A stretch of DNA of 64,000 nucleotides from Dryococelus australis (GCA_029891345.1 CM057005.1:59599760-59663759); one strand, 5' to 3'; positions 45,791 to 57,250 are shown, numbered from the stretch's first letter. Notes: generated from the letters alone by a model not told the origin. Translations and numbers: made by a program.

Positions 45791-46184
45791 GCCTGTCCAC
45801 GATAAATCAACCTTAGAGAAATGTCACTGCCCCTGCGTGCATATACATTTTAACGGGTGTGCTGAGCGACATGCTCCCAGTGAAGTTGGTAACCTGAGAT
45901 GGGAAGTAGTTCCATATCTTAACATCGAATAAAAAGTATTAGGTAACCATTTGTGATAACTTATAAATTATTTCGTTCCGTATTTTTATACACCGAAGTG
46001 TAAGAAAAAAAAAAAAAAGGAGCACATTTGTATAATAATTACTTTTGTAATAATTTCACAGTTTCACTTGATGGAGCGCGCATCAATGTTAACTTTGCAT
46101 AAAGCGGAAGAATACGCAACGTGCATACAAGTAGATCTTAAGCAGGGCATTCAAAAATGCTCACTTGACCGTGAACAGCCTATA
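45791..46184 (-). mobile_element. MITE family A, reverse copy
   Basis: CCTGTCCACGATAAATCAAC at left (degraded TIR) to GCTCACTTGACCGTGAACAG, CCTATA at right. It includes a 13-base poly-A run and lacks the GAGGCC/CATGGC segment near the right end found in other copies. Confidence 0.8.
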
Positions 46185-46997
46185 ACTAATGATAATGATT
46201 TTAAAAACACATGTTTGGAGCTTACTAGCGCGTTTTACTCGAGAGGAAGAAAACTAATATGATGTGATGTTCAGCAGTTCTGCTCGCTTGCTCCCATTAC
46301 GTGCAATAATATTCCACTTTTTCAGATCTGGCATGCGAGAAATCCAGTTTGCGGAGAGTTCGCGTGGAGGCCTTCGAAGCATGTTGCCTCCTAACGTCCT
46401 GACACGAACTTGTAATGTTTCCCTATTTTACTGACAAAGAAATTTCTATCTGGACTTTGCAGATAATTATGAACGAAGTTGATTAAAAATTGCAGGTCCT
46501 TTACGACACTCTATTAAAAGATAAACATTCCTCAGTGATTTCGCCAGCTGCCATTTTAACCCCTTTACATATCATACCCAATATACTACTTAGTATACGT
46601 ATGGCATGCTAAAGGAAAGTAAATTTATGGTGGTTTTTGTTTAAGAGAGAAGTTTTTCACCGACTATTGCTATTCCATAATGCCGGCAAACCATTTTGTA
46701 ACTGATTGTTGCTCGTGCCGCAGAGATAGGTACCGTCGTTTGACTTCTTAAACGCCAAACTTCTCCTCTGTTGTAACACCTGATACGAAAAAACCAACGT
46801 CTCCGTCAAAATATTAACATCTAGGAGAGTACTTTTCTTATCCGAAATCCGACTAGATTTATCGAAATGAATAGCTAGAAGGTGAACAAATTGATAGATA
46901 TATAGAAGGTAGCTTTATATTCACTTCCTTTAGTCCGTGATTCTATCGTTCGACAAGCGAAGCAACTCGGCGCGTTCTTTCTATAGAATTATTTTTA
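46185..46997. other. Unassigned sequence between MITEs
   Basis: Contains an isolated TTAACCCCTTTAC text near 46556, similar to a piggyBac-type end, but no inverted partner was found. Confidence 0.4.
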
Positions 46998-47197
46998 AAC
47001 TATTCACGGTAAAGTGAGAACTTTTTGAAGCCCTCTCATTTGGAATAATAAATATATTTTATTTTAGCCGGTGAAATATATACACTGAGTTTATTACTTA
47101 CATGAAATAATTTATTTAAGAAAGTGGCGGAAAGGATAAAAAATGGCACATAATCTAAAAGAAACTAGGGCCTCGGAAGTTCTCACTTTACCGTGTG
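46998..47197 (+). mobile_element. MITE family B copy, right end damaged
   Basis: AACTATTCACGGTAAAGTGA to CCTCGGAAGTTCTCACTTTA, CCGTG. Interior CCTCTCATTTGGAATAATAA matches 26643-26882 with a ~40-bp deletion. The usual GAACAGCC end is lost. Confidence 0.75.
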
Positions 47198-47365
47198 TTA
47201 GTTATGTTCGCTGTAAGGCGTAAAATATGTCTTATTACGACCATTTCTCGTGTTATTTTAAACACGATATTTGAGAAACGTATAGCGAACCAGAAAACCC
47301 TGGTCTATCCGTTTTCACGTAAGCCTACATATCGACGTGCGTGGGAGAATTATACCTACACACCA

Positions 47366-47787
47366 TAGGCTATTCACAGTCAAATGGGCACTTTTCAGAG
47401 CCCTGCTTAAGATATACTTGTATACACGTTGTATATTCTTCCACCGAATGTACCCTAATATTAACATTGTCATGGGCCTCATAATTTTATTCATGCGTCG
47501 GTCAAGTGAAACTGCGTAAATATTAGAAAAGTAAGTATTTAACAAATCTGCTCATTTTTACACTTCGATGCATATAAAAATGACATAAAGCGAAAGAAAT
47601 AATTTGAGTTATCAGAAATGGTTACCTGACACTTTTTATTCTGCGTTAAACTACTTCCCAGCCATCGTTACCAACTTGACTGGGCGCATGTCACTCCGGG
47701 CGCCCATTAAAATATTTGCAGGCAGAGGCAGCGACTGTTTCTAAGGTTGATTTCAAAAGGCGCTCACTTTACCGTGAACAGCTTTTA
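47366..47787 (+). mobile_element. MITE family A, full-length copy
   Basis: TAGGCTATTCACAGTCAAAT to GGCGCTCACTTTACCGTGAA, CAGCTTTTA. The interior is collinear with 36476-36896, with small indels. Confidence 0.85.
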
Positions 47788-48350
47788 CATCCAAAGCAGA
47801 GCTCTCAGATGGATTTCAGTCACGAGGAAAGGACAGAATACGTGACGTGTATATTCATCCACGAATGGTATTATTTTATCGGGGCAGAAAGAAGGCATCC
47901 ATATGCCTTCTGCGTCTTCGGACGTTTTTCAAGTTACGAGTCCATGTGAAATGTAGTGCATGATGAAATGTTATCGTTTAAAACGTGCCTCGCATGTTTT
48001 AAATTCCAAATTGAACTTTACAGGACGTTCTGAGAAAACTTCATGAACATCTGACACATTGAAAATGTTATGCTATTTTTAAGACGAGCACGTGTAGTAT
48101 GCAAAGTAACGCAAAGACCATGGTAGCGTTTCTACTATTTTCCATGATTTAACTTTTACAGGCAATTATCTAGTGCGTGAATGTAAATATTACTTGGGGA
48201 AACTACTTGAAACATAACTGCTTGGGACTGAAACCACTATCTCTCAAATACAAATATGAGTCACAGCCACGCCAGTATACTGCTCGATTATAATACTTTA
48301 GGAGACCAGCCGTACTTTATTTACTCTAGGGAGTCGTTCGTTTTGACAGT
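47788..48350. other. Unassigned sequence
   Basis: Flank of the 2.8-kb transposon; no repeat partner found. Confidence 0.4.
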
Positions 48351-48360
48351 TGAATCGCTA

Positions 48361-48572
48361 TTTGTTTAAAGGGCGGAAGTCCAGGAATATGAACTTTACA
48401 GGAGAGAGAAAAAACACTTTTCTAGCAAATAAACTAATCATGATATATTTATCAGCCTCTATCATTTATTCCAGTGTTGGGTATCACATACAAAGTATTA
48501 TTATTTGTTACGTCATATTATCATTATTAATAAGGCCTTTTTTTCGATCTGGACGTCCGCTATTTTAACAAA
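48361..48572. repeat. Left sub-terminal inverted motif pair
   Basis: GTTTAAAGGGCGGAAGTCC at 48364-48382 and its opposite-strand relative GGACGTCCGCTATTTTAAC at about 48552-48570 face each other around a 170-bp loop. The right end of the element has the same pair without a loop. Confidence 0.6.
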
Positions 48573-48870
48573 TAATAAGTTAGGCACAAAACAATTAATT
48601 TTGTAATTTTAATAAATTAAATATATTGAAAAAAACTAATAGCATAATGTATACAGGCTATCCTTCCATCCTACTTCCCTCGAGAAAATGGACAAAATTC
48701 ATAAATACATAGTCATACAGGATACAATTTCAACAATCAATATAATTGTTACAATTTGGTGTCTTTTAAATGCACATGTAAACATTAATTTCCGTGCACA
48801 TGTAAACATTAATTTAAGATATCGCCATACATTTGTCTGTAATTGACATCGATGTATGGGAGAATTTTCT

Positions 48871-49470
48871 TCAAGTCTTTGCATCCTTTAGTGGTATATT
48901 TTCTTCAGAATAAGCCATTGACCTTGATAGTTGAATTGCGGTGTGTGAATTATGACGAAGAATGAATGTGTGTTTAGGTATTTCATTAATGAATGGTCTT
49001 GCTGAAACAGTCCCAGGGTGCTGTTTGTTATAGATGAAATGATGAAAGCTGCTTATTGCAAAATACATTTTCTTTTCACGGTCCTTACAACTTGCATTTT
49101 CAATCGATATAGGAGTTTTTCTATAATATTTTTGCCACCAGTTCTTGAAATTGTAAATGACGGAGCTTGTTGGACTCACTTCCACAACAGCAAATTTAAG
49201 AGAGTTGCTGCTACAAATTATCAATTCAGTGAGTTGATGTATTGTGTAAATTCGATCATGTTTGCGGAGACATCTTTTGATAATGGCGAAATCCCTATCA
49301 GAATCTAAGAAGGTGTGACCTCCGATTGGGAAGAAATGATATATTTTCTTGAATCTGTTAGTGTCTGTCAGACTTAAAAGAAATTTTGAAAGTGTATGAT
49401 TTTTATTCTGATCGGAACAGTTATCGGAGAATAAATGAATTTCATCATACTGGTCTGTGGTGCTACTCAA
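48871..49470 (-). pseudogene. Transposase-like gene, C-terminal part (DUF7869-type)
   Basis: A 199-codon open frame from the 3' part of a broken gene. It shows the family hallmarks FSDNCSDQNKN (usually SDNCGGQNKN) near residue 15, a GHTFLDSDRDFAIIKR segment near residue 50 and a W-x-x-YYRKTP segment near residue 120. The Asp and Asn of SDNC..QN and the Asp of DRDF would be candidate metal-binding residues of an RNase-H-like nuclease fold; that role is inference. Proteins with this signature are widespread, often multicopy, in arthropods and cnidarians and are generally taken as transposon-derived. The second glycine of the GGQ motif is replaced by serine/aspartate. The reported start is a frame start, not a true N terminus. 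Confidence 0.75.
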
Positions 49471-49868
49471 CTAATGCAGGAGAAAAGAGCAAACTTTATC
49501 AGGCCCTTTCTTTTTTGCCTGGCCTTCATGATACAAATAAATTACTGCCTTGTTGGCTTTTATGTTGTGAATACAGAAGACGTTTACAGTAAGTTGCCGT
49601 AAATAAAACAGTTCCTGGACAGGTATTTTTGGCATGGGTATGTTTGACATATAATCGCAAGCAATAGAGAGAAAATTTTAGTTGTGACAATTTATTTCAT
49701 CTCATTTATCTTTTTGCAGGGCTTTGTAAAATTGTTTTTCTTCGTCGTGTGTGAATAGCTAGCTCAGCAGCTGCAAACACGTTTTGCAGCATCATTAAGA
49801 AATGGGTACTTCAACTTCACTTTCAGCTCTTCGCAGACACAGCAGCTGTCTACTTGTGGCTGTCCAAA

Positions 49869-50162
49869 TTACATTTTGAAGTTATCTTTAAAATTGTTAA
49901 AATAAAAACTGTAGCTGATCTTAGTACATGGATTCTTGGCTTTAAACATTTGGTACATTGCCTTTACATTCAAATCAGCACTAAGATATTTAACTGGCTT
50001 GCCCGTATAATGACTCTCCTTAACAGGAAATGACTCGATATGATCCTGCACCTTTATTTTAGTATCAGGGGGCGACATGAAAGTGGTATGTTTTCCCCAT
50101 TTGTCCACAGGACTTTTACCCTTCAACTTGTAGAGCCCGTAACCATCTAATGCGCTTCTCAC
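49869..50162 (-). pseudogene. Transposase-like gene, middle part
   Basis: A 97-codon frame continuing the same gene after a frameshift. It includes SPVDKWGKH (family: DKRGKH), then KVQDHIESFPVKESHYTGK and KYLSADLNVKAMYQMF, which match the conserved HI.SFP..SHY and YLS.DLN..KMY segments by memory of the family. The reading frame then stops before the downstream block, and the usual cysteine cluster after it is not seen in frame. Confidence 0.7.
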
Positions 50163-50502
50163 TCACAGCAAAAATTGAAAGAAATGCAGATGAATATACG
50201 TTTCTTCTCTCAGAGTCCACAAAAATATGGTATTTGAATGAATGCTGTCTACCTTCCTTTCCCGAATCATCTCGTGGTGGTCTCCTCTTCACATCTACAA
50301 CATCTATCAGGCCTTGCAAATAAATATCTTGTTTATCCTTCAAAGAATAGTCTTTGTAGAAGTTACTGAACACATACAACTGATTATCTGCAGAAATTAT
50401 TGCATGTAAACATTTATTCTTGCTCCTAGTTACTACATTAAGAATTAGGTTAGAAGCGTTATTAGAGATGCGGGGAAAACCTAATTTATACATGTTATTC
50501 AT
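50116..50502 (-). pseudogene. Transposase-like gene, N-central part
   Basis: A 128-codon frame overlapping the next one by a frameshift at about 50120-50160. It contains QDIYLQGLIDVVDVKRRPPR and HSFKYHIF..SERRNVYSSAF, corresponding to the family's QD.YL..LI and FKYHV segments. The frame ends with a stop shortly after SIFAVSEKRIRWL, where intact members continue into the GKH motif. Confidence 0.7.
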
Positions 50503-50537
50503 AGCACTTGTTTTATCTTCTAAAGCATTATTTATTA

Positions 50538-50807
50538 TTATATATGTAATAAAACATATTTTCTGCCATCTCTAACCACAATACATTTAATTATAATCAA
50601 CTTTATTTTATATTGTACTTCCCGACAAGCATTGCCAATTCTTTTAGCAGGAACAACCTTTCCAGCATGGTTCTCATACTGTTTACCCATTACTATAGCC
50701 CTTTTAATTACATTACGTTTATAATTCTTTGGTTTTGTCCGTCTTTTTCCTTTCCGACGTTCAGGAATATCATCAGAACTATCACACATTTTCCACATAA
50801 TAAACAA
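50538..50807 (-). pseudogene. Transposase-like gene, N-terminal part
   Basis: 89 codons from ATG at 50807, basic near the start (RRKGKRRTKPKNYKRNVIKR), then GKQYENHAGKVVPAKRIGN and a lone ACRE where the family usually has a CxC/CxxC zinc-binding cluster. The frame then runs into AT-rich filler and a stop, so the zinc-binding region appears disrupted. The signature is the usual start of these proteins. Confidence 0.65.
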
Positions 50808-50982
50808 ATCAGAGGTGATGTCACAATGATTACAAACTAGCCAACAATGAACGGTACTGATTCCACATCAATTTGTGTTATGTTTTTTTACAGCGCTGCC
50901 AATCTCAACATTATGACGAGCTACCAACATTGAACATTGTGCAGGGCTGTCAACTTCGAATATGAGCTGAAATGGTATTTCT

Positions 50983-51023
50983 TGTTAAAAGGGCAGGCGT
51001 CCAGGACTTCCGCCCTTTTAACA
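50983..51023. repeat. Compact hairpin near the transposon right end
   Basis: TGTTAAAAGGGC at 50983-50994 and GCCCTTTTAACA at 51012-51023 are perfect 12-bp inverted arms; the 17-nt centre is partly self-complementary. It corresponds to the looped pair at the left end. Confidence 0.75.
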
Positions 51024-51182
51024 GACATCATTACATTGTGAGGTTATTTCTGATCATTGCTGTAGGTATTACTACAGTCCTTTTGTCATAAATCTATGCG
51101 TTTATGGTCAAAGAATATATTCAGGCACATGTTCAATTTAAAAAAAAAATTGACTTCCGCCATTTTGACAAATAGCGATTCA

Positions 51183-51776
51183 TTTATGGAATTCAAAATT
51201 TTAATATATCCTCTCTTATAGAGTGGGCCCTGTGAGGTTTTACAGTAATACATTGTAGTGAAAATTAGTAATCTTGGTAAATTTATTTTAAATGGCTTTT
51301 CTAATGAAAATAGTATCCTCTAGCAGATGGTTTTGTTGTCAGTAGCTCAGTCATGATATTTAAGATCCCTTTTAGGACCACTGGTGTTAATAGATAAGAG
51401 ATCGCGGAAATATGACAGAGGTGCGAAATCCATAAATTAATTTTTTTGACACTCATCACAGTTACGTATAAGTTATGTACAACTGCAGTATTTCCGGATA
51501 TTGGAAGCTCAGCTAAGGTGAATTTAAGTAAGGTACTACTAACTCCGTTGCTGTTGAATACCGAGGGAAAACGAAAATAACATAGGTGACTGTCAAAAAC
51601 CACGGCAATACAAGCAATACATAAACCAAAGAAAAAATATAGAGGAAAGCAATATCTTGAAGCTCGGTCGCACTTACACGAGTGGTGACAGCTAATGGCA
51701 TTGGTCGCCTTGCATATATAAAGTTCCTTCCGCGGATGATCACAGTAGAGTTCATGATCACACGTAAGTTAAGTTA
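51183..51776. other. Unassigned sequence
   Basis: Right flank of the transposon. Two overlapping minus-strand frames (51301-51761) of 82-100 codons have no recognisable domain. Confidence 0.4.
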
Positions 51777-52157
51777 AAGGCTGTTCGCGATAAAATGAGC
51801 ACTTTTGAACGGGTGCAATGAGTGACATGTGTTCAGTAAAGTTGGTAACGATGGAGAAGAAAGTAGTTCCATATATTGATGTCAAGCTAAGAGTGTTAGG
51901 TAACCATTTGTGATAACTTAAATCATTTCTCTTGCCTCCTGTAATTTTTTTAATGCACCAATGTGTAAAAATGAGCATATTTGTAAAATATTTACTTTTC
52001 TAATTATTTCACATTTTCACTTGACCGACGCACGAATAAAGTGATGAGGCCAATGGCAATGTAAATTTTGCATAAGGCGGAGGAACACACAACGTGTATA
52101 CAAAAAGATATTAATTAGGGCTTTAAAGAGTGCTCATTTTACCGTGAACAGCCTATA
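51777..52157 (-). mobile_element. MITE family A, reverse copy with deletion
   Basis: CTGTTCGCGATAAAATGAGC to GTGCTCATTTTACCGTGAAC, AGCCTATA. About 40 bp next to the left end (the ATCAAACTTAGAAA..GCATAT segment) is missing. Confidence 0.8.
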
Positions 52158-53546
52158 CCATACAAAAAAAATAGTTCATCGTAGCTCAACGGTAAATTAC
52201 TATTGAGCATAGATAACATTGCAAGTTTACCAATGTAAAAAAATGTGGGAATATATACAGTCAAAATAGCCGTCCTCCAATTTGCATGGATATTGTAATT
52301 TGATTGAAATATAGTTTTTAATAATAGGCCCTCTTGGTTTGTAAATTTCTTGTATGTAAGAATTTTACGTAACAAACTTATTTTTAAAAATATATATGGA
52401 AGTAGTTGGCATAATTCATTGAGTGACAAATTTTCTTTTTGTGGCAACTTTTTTTATAGTGTTGCTTTCAATGTCTATGCAGTTCTCTGATTGGTTTTGT
52501 GTTTATAAAAACCGGATGGTTCATGGATTTTGCACACATTTTCAGTTGGTAAAAAATTGAATTTCTGAAGCTAGTAGAGATTATATTTGTTTTCCTTTAC
52601 TTGTTATTATTTTCTTTGCTGTTTTTAAAATTGAGGTCATTACTTGTTTGCTGATGTAGTCCTAAGACCCGAGACAGAGGCTTTCACCCGGACACTCACG
52701 AGATTTTTGCCGCAGTTTACCGAGCTTCCTCTGTCCTTGTAAGAAGAAAATCTTGGTTCTGACGATGGCTTTCCTGCTAAAAGCTAAGGATCCACACAGT
52801 CTGGTGATGGAACATAAATTAAAGTGTGTCTGAGCTATCACTTTCCATTGATATCAATTTTTTTTCTCTCTCTCTCGAGCTCTACAGAAATATTTCTATC
52901 GTGTTGCAGTGTTATCGCTTGAAGTACGTTTTGTTGGAATGAGTCTAGTCCATAAGTGATAACAATCTTTCATAGTAACATATGCAGATTTTTTTTTTTG
53001 AATTTTCCTCTCACTGGAATTATTCCCGAAATTGCTCCCAGTTATTTGTATCGCAAGATGGTGTTGTCCCACGCTTGAAAGTAAAATTAATTCAGTGGCT
53101 TCAGAATTATTGGTATATAACATCGCTGTTGTAATATTTCATGTGATTTTATTTACTTCATAAAAAATATTAATTTAGTGTTTTTAATGTCTGATTAGTT
53201 GTTTGCCCCGTTTCATTAATAATTTTTGATGTATAAAAAGAAAAAATAATGTAAATTAACTATCATAAATATGTAATTTATAGAGGAAAGTATTTTTAAT
53301 AGATTATCAAGACAAATATTGATCTACAATTTTGGTGCATTACAATATAAATGTTTTAATTTGCATGCATAATTAATAAACAGGGATACAAACCCGTATT
53401 GTGTAAAATTCTCTAGTCCTCTTGCCTCAGATATTCTTATTTTAAAATTTACGTGTTTTATTTTCCAAAAAAAAAATTATCGACAGTGGTTTTGAAATAC
53501 CAAGATCTTCATTAGGAAGGCCGGTCATGCCTGCGTAGCGAAAAAC
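52158..53546. other. Unassigned sequence
   Basis: Contains a short (TC)n near 52867 and poly-T near 52988. A minus-strand GGGTTTGTATCCCTG text near 53390 recurs near 37690 and resembles a B box; no A box was convincing. Confidence 0.35.
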
Positions 53547-53602
53547 ACACAACATGCACTACACAACATGCACTACACAACATGCACTACACAACATGCA
53601 CT
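53547..53602. repeat. 14-bp tandem repeat, four perfect units
   Basis: Unit ACACAACATGCACT repeated four times without change, followed after a short gap by a 14-base A run (53611-53624). Confidence 0.9.
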
Positions 53603-53624
53603 ACACAAACGAAAAAAAAAAAAA

Positions 53625-54121
53625 GAATATTTTAATATTACAGCAATGACGATAAATACGTACATGCTCTAGTAACAACTAGCAATTAGGTCTGAAAGTA
53701 AATTTTCAATTTTGGTTTGCTGGTTGGTTGGCATGTGTTAACTTAAATTTATCCGCGCAGCAAACCGTATTAATTTTCGTCAGTTCTTTTGCACCCATCA
53801 AATTTTACTTGTTTCCCCTAAATATTCCTTATATGATTGTGCTATATAAAAAGAGATAAGATATTTGTTGACTGTATTGAATAAAATATGGTTTACACTG
53901 TTTTCTTGGATAGGTACGTACTAATACCGGGTGGCTAAAAATTCAGACATTTAGCTACCATCTTCACGGCTTCCATCTCAGCAAAAATCATAAATTTTAT
54001 CTCCGTGGTGTCTCTTTAGTTTCATTCATTTTAATTTTGGTAGCAAAAAGTAGCATTGAATGGGTGGGTTTACAAAAAAAAAATATCTAGGTTGGCATGA
54101 CAACCCAAAAATTGAGAGCGT
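53625..54121. other. Unassigned sequence
   Basis: No partner or frame of note. Confidence 0.35.
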
Positions 54122-54335
54122 GCAATTGAGAGATTTGGGCGGCTCTTAACATCGAGATCGTACGAACCTACGAGGGTAAAGTGAGGCGAGTACGGAGCAA
54201 TGCCGGAATGAAAGGGCGGGGGAAACGGGAGAACCCCGAGAAAACCAGCAGACAAGTGACGTCGTCCGGCACGATTCCCACATGCTAAAATCCGGGAATG
54301 ACCCCGCCCGGAATCGAACCCCGTTCGCCTAAGTT
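54122..54335 (-). mobile_element. tRNA-SINE, head-truncated copy
   Basis: 3' end at left (GATTTGGGCGGCTCTTAACA) and body to the B-box region at right (reverse GGGTTCGATTCC-like). The A-box portion is missing after GCCTAAGTTGGA. Confidence 0.75.
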
Positions 54336-54340
54336 GGACA

Positions 54341-56198
54341 GTTCTAAAATATTCTATCATTGGCAGATGGAATAAAGTGCAATTTTTCAAAATAAAAGTT
54401 TCGTGTATATGTATTTTCCAAACGCGTGATATTCTTCCAGTTTATACAGTTAATCTAATTTTTCATGGTCAAGATATCAACGCTTCGATATTTTCCAACG
54501 TAAATTATGTTCTGCATGGCAACATTTATTGGTCCCTAAACGGGTTTTGGCGAAGACGTTATAAAGGACTATCACTTTTCTTTATTTGTACTGTATAACT
54601 TCTACGAAAAAAAAATTAAATAAAATTAGACGTTCACAGATGTAGCTAGGTCTATCCCGTAATAATATTCTAAACTGCGGATTTAAGTAAAAGCGCAGAC
54701 AGAAATTATATATCTTCCCTTTCTAAATAATAACGCAGTTGCGATAGGAGAAAATTGTTTTATATAGTGTCGATTCTGCGCGTGACAGAGATGTTTAATA
54801 CTGACGTTAATGATGTCATATTTCACTCAGAACGAAATGTTCAAAGCGTGAACCTGACCCCGTGACTATACCGAAGCTGTCAACAAGGTGAACGACAGCT
54901 GTCAGAAAGAAAAAAAAATAAACATCGTGTTAGTTTCGGTTGGCAAGACAAAGTTTATTTTGGGCGCGCCGAACAAATTATTTCCTGGACTCGTCAGCTA
55001 AATGAGTTTAAAACGAGGTGGTAAATTTTCCCACGGTATGTTGTACCATTTGGCATAGTGTACGAGCACCGTTTACATAAATTAGCAGGTAATAATACAC
55101 ACATACTACGCTAAATTCTTCCGAAGTTTTGAATTTCCGAGTTATTCAAATAAGAGTTACAGCAAGTACGCATCTCTCGCGCGTTTATTCCGCGCAACGC
55201 GGCAGTACGTTTGATTAGTACAGCTTGGAAACTGGAACTTTGATTTCCAAGTTCCGATAAAGTTGGCAGTATTCTGACTCTGGCCATACGTTCCCAATTT
55301 GGAAATCAGATTCATTGCTGTCGCTATCGGTATTCGTGCTGAAATTCTAATACGTGTGTGTTGTAATATGTATGGGCGAACGTCGAAAATCCTATAACTA
55401 TTTCTACTCAATTTCCAGGAGCAATATTTCCCTCGGGACAAAGAATTTGAATAGAAAATTTTATATTTTAGCCACCATACCACCGAACGTCTTTTAGAAA
55501 TAATAGGGCTCCGTTTTCACGTAACTCGTAATCTCCGATAAAGAATTTTTCTAATCGATATATACGCTTTTTTTTTGTCGTGGTCGGTTATAATAGGACC
55601 AGTTTGGCGAGTTGAAGAATTTATATGAGCGTCCAATATCCAACTCAGCATTTTAGTGTATTTTCTTCAGACTGGCCATGTCAACATCGCATAGACGCAA
55701 ACCTATTAATGTGATGCAAGGCGTAGAGAAATCGAATGCATATTTCATTGCGGAGAGTTTGCTGGAGATAACTTCATGAACACAAAGGCCCTACGGAGCC
55801 AGAAGAGAACACGTAAGTTTTTTTAACCTATAAAACATAGACCAAGAATCACAGGGCCAATAAAATACACGGAATGTCATCAGCTCGACGGTGTTGCTTA
55901 CGTACCTCTTCACTCTTTTGTAATTGTGTTGGTCAGTGATAATTTGTTCAAAGTGCGAGTATTAGAGTTTTTCAAATTACGAAAATATTTCACATTCGTA
56001 ATTATTTTCCCCAGTTTGCTCCAAAGTCGCCAAAAAAAATGTTACAATGGCGCAGTAATAAGGAAAATTAAAACGTGTGCCGAAGGGAAACAGTAATTAA
56101 AAAAATCTTTACATTGAGAAATTCAACTACACCTATGTCGAACAAAATGTTTTGGAATATTTTGAATTTTTTTTTCATGAAAACTGTACTCACCTCTA

Positions 56199-56232
<34 letters not shown>

Positions 56233-56888
56233 CACGGAGAAATATTAGACTCTTCTTGAATTAGCGAAAGACAAAGTATTAAGCTAGTAGAGAACACAAA
56301 AATTTTGCAAAAGCTATCCATTCGAAAAATATTATCGCATGAAAAACACGTCACTTATAGTATTTACAATTTGAGCAAAGTCCTTGAGTGCAAATATTTA
56401 TATTGGCAATGTTATAACTAGTGCAAAATTATTACAACTGGATCGATATTGATTGAGGGCTTCTGAAATCAAACTTTGAAACAAAATTCCCTGTCTTGGA
56501 AAAATTTACTTTCCACTAAATGCATACATATTTAATCGATACATGGGACGGCATACTTCCAGCAAACGTTGGTGCCGATTCGGGGGAAATAGTTCGATTA
56601 TTTGACGTTGTATTTAAACGTTTAAATTTTTGCAAAACGAATCCATTTAAACCCACATTAGTGCGCCGTAGTTCCGTTCACATAAAAGTAAGAATGAGAT
56701 TACACGAAACAAATTTACGTTCCTAAAAATGTCACAGTCACAGTTGATTGACGCATCAAAAAAATTGTTAGCTGTATGGCAGTGATAACTTAACGTTTCC
56801 ATGACAGTCTATGAACTGCGGAGGACTTAGCTACTGTGCACGCGTCTTGGTAAATACGTGTTTTTAATACCTAACCTATTCTAATCTA
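54341..56888. other. Unassigned 2.5-kb stretch
   Basis: Includes a 29-base poly-A run (56204-56232) and, at 56456-56510, a faint similarity to the reverse MITE A interior (TGAAATCAAACTTTGAAAC). The 108-codon minus-strand frame at 55157-55483 has no recognised domain. Confidence 0.35.
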
Positions 56889-57250
56889 TAGTCTGTTCAC
56901 GGTAAAATGAGCACTTATGTAAAATTAACTTTGCCATGGGCCTCATCACTTTATTAATGCATTGGCCAAGTTAAACTGTAAAATTCTTAGAAGAGTAAGT
57001 ATTGTACGAATATGCTCATTTTTACACTCCGGCGCATTAAAAAAAAAACGGAAATCGAGACAAATAACTTAAGTTACCACAAATTGTTACCTAACACTTT
57101 TTGTTCATGGAACAGCTTTCCCCTCCATCGTTATCAACATTACTGGACACACGTCGCTCATTGCGCCTTTTAAAATATATGCCGGTAGGGGCAAGGACCG
57201 ATTTATAAAGTTGATTTTAAAAGTGCTCAAATTACCGTGAACAGCATTTA
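56889..57250 (+). mobile_element. MITE family A copy with 5' deletion
   Basis: TAGTCTGTTCACGGTAAAAT then a jump from AGCACTT directly to ATGTAAAATTAACTTTGCC, so about 55 bp after the left TIR is deleted. The right end GTGCTCAAATTACCGTGAAC is intact. Confidence 0.8.

Larger units (their letters stand above)
48351..51182 (-). mobile_element. Degraded 2.8-kb DNA transposon with 31-bp TIRs
   Basis: The left end reads TGAATCGCTATTTGTTTAAA then GGGCGGAAGTC; the right end, reverse-complemented, reads TGAATCGCTATTTGTCAAAA then TGGCGGAAGTC, so 28 of 31 positions match. Between them lies a broken transposase-like gene on the minus strand (48871-50807). Sub-terminal copies of the GTTAAAAGGGCGGAAGTCC motif occur in both orientations near each end. 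No TSD was recognised. The plan is that of an autonomous cut-and-paste element that has died. Confidence 0.8.

Noticed and set aside
46550..46570. Second piggyBac-like MITE
   Set aside because: Only one TTAACCCCTTTAC end exists; no inverted partner within 1 kb.
53547..53602. CRISPR-like array
   Set aside because: Units are contiguous 14-mers with no spacers, and the genome is eukaryotic; it is a simple tandem repeat.
55157..55483. 108-codon minus-strand frame
   Set aside because: No recognised motif; length is compatible with chance in 64 kb read in six frames.
56204..56232. Poly-A tail of a processed pseudogene
   Set aside because: No coding-like sequence precedes it on either strand and no TSD was found.
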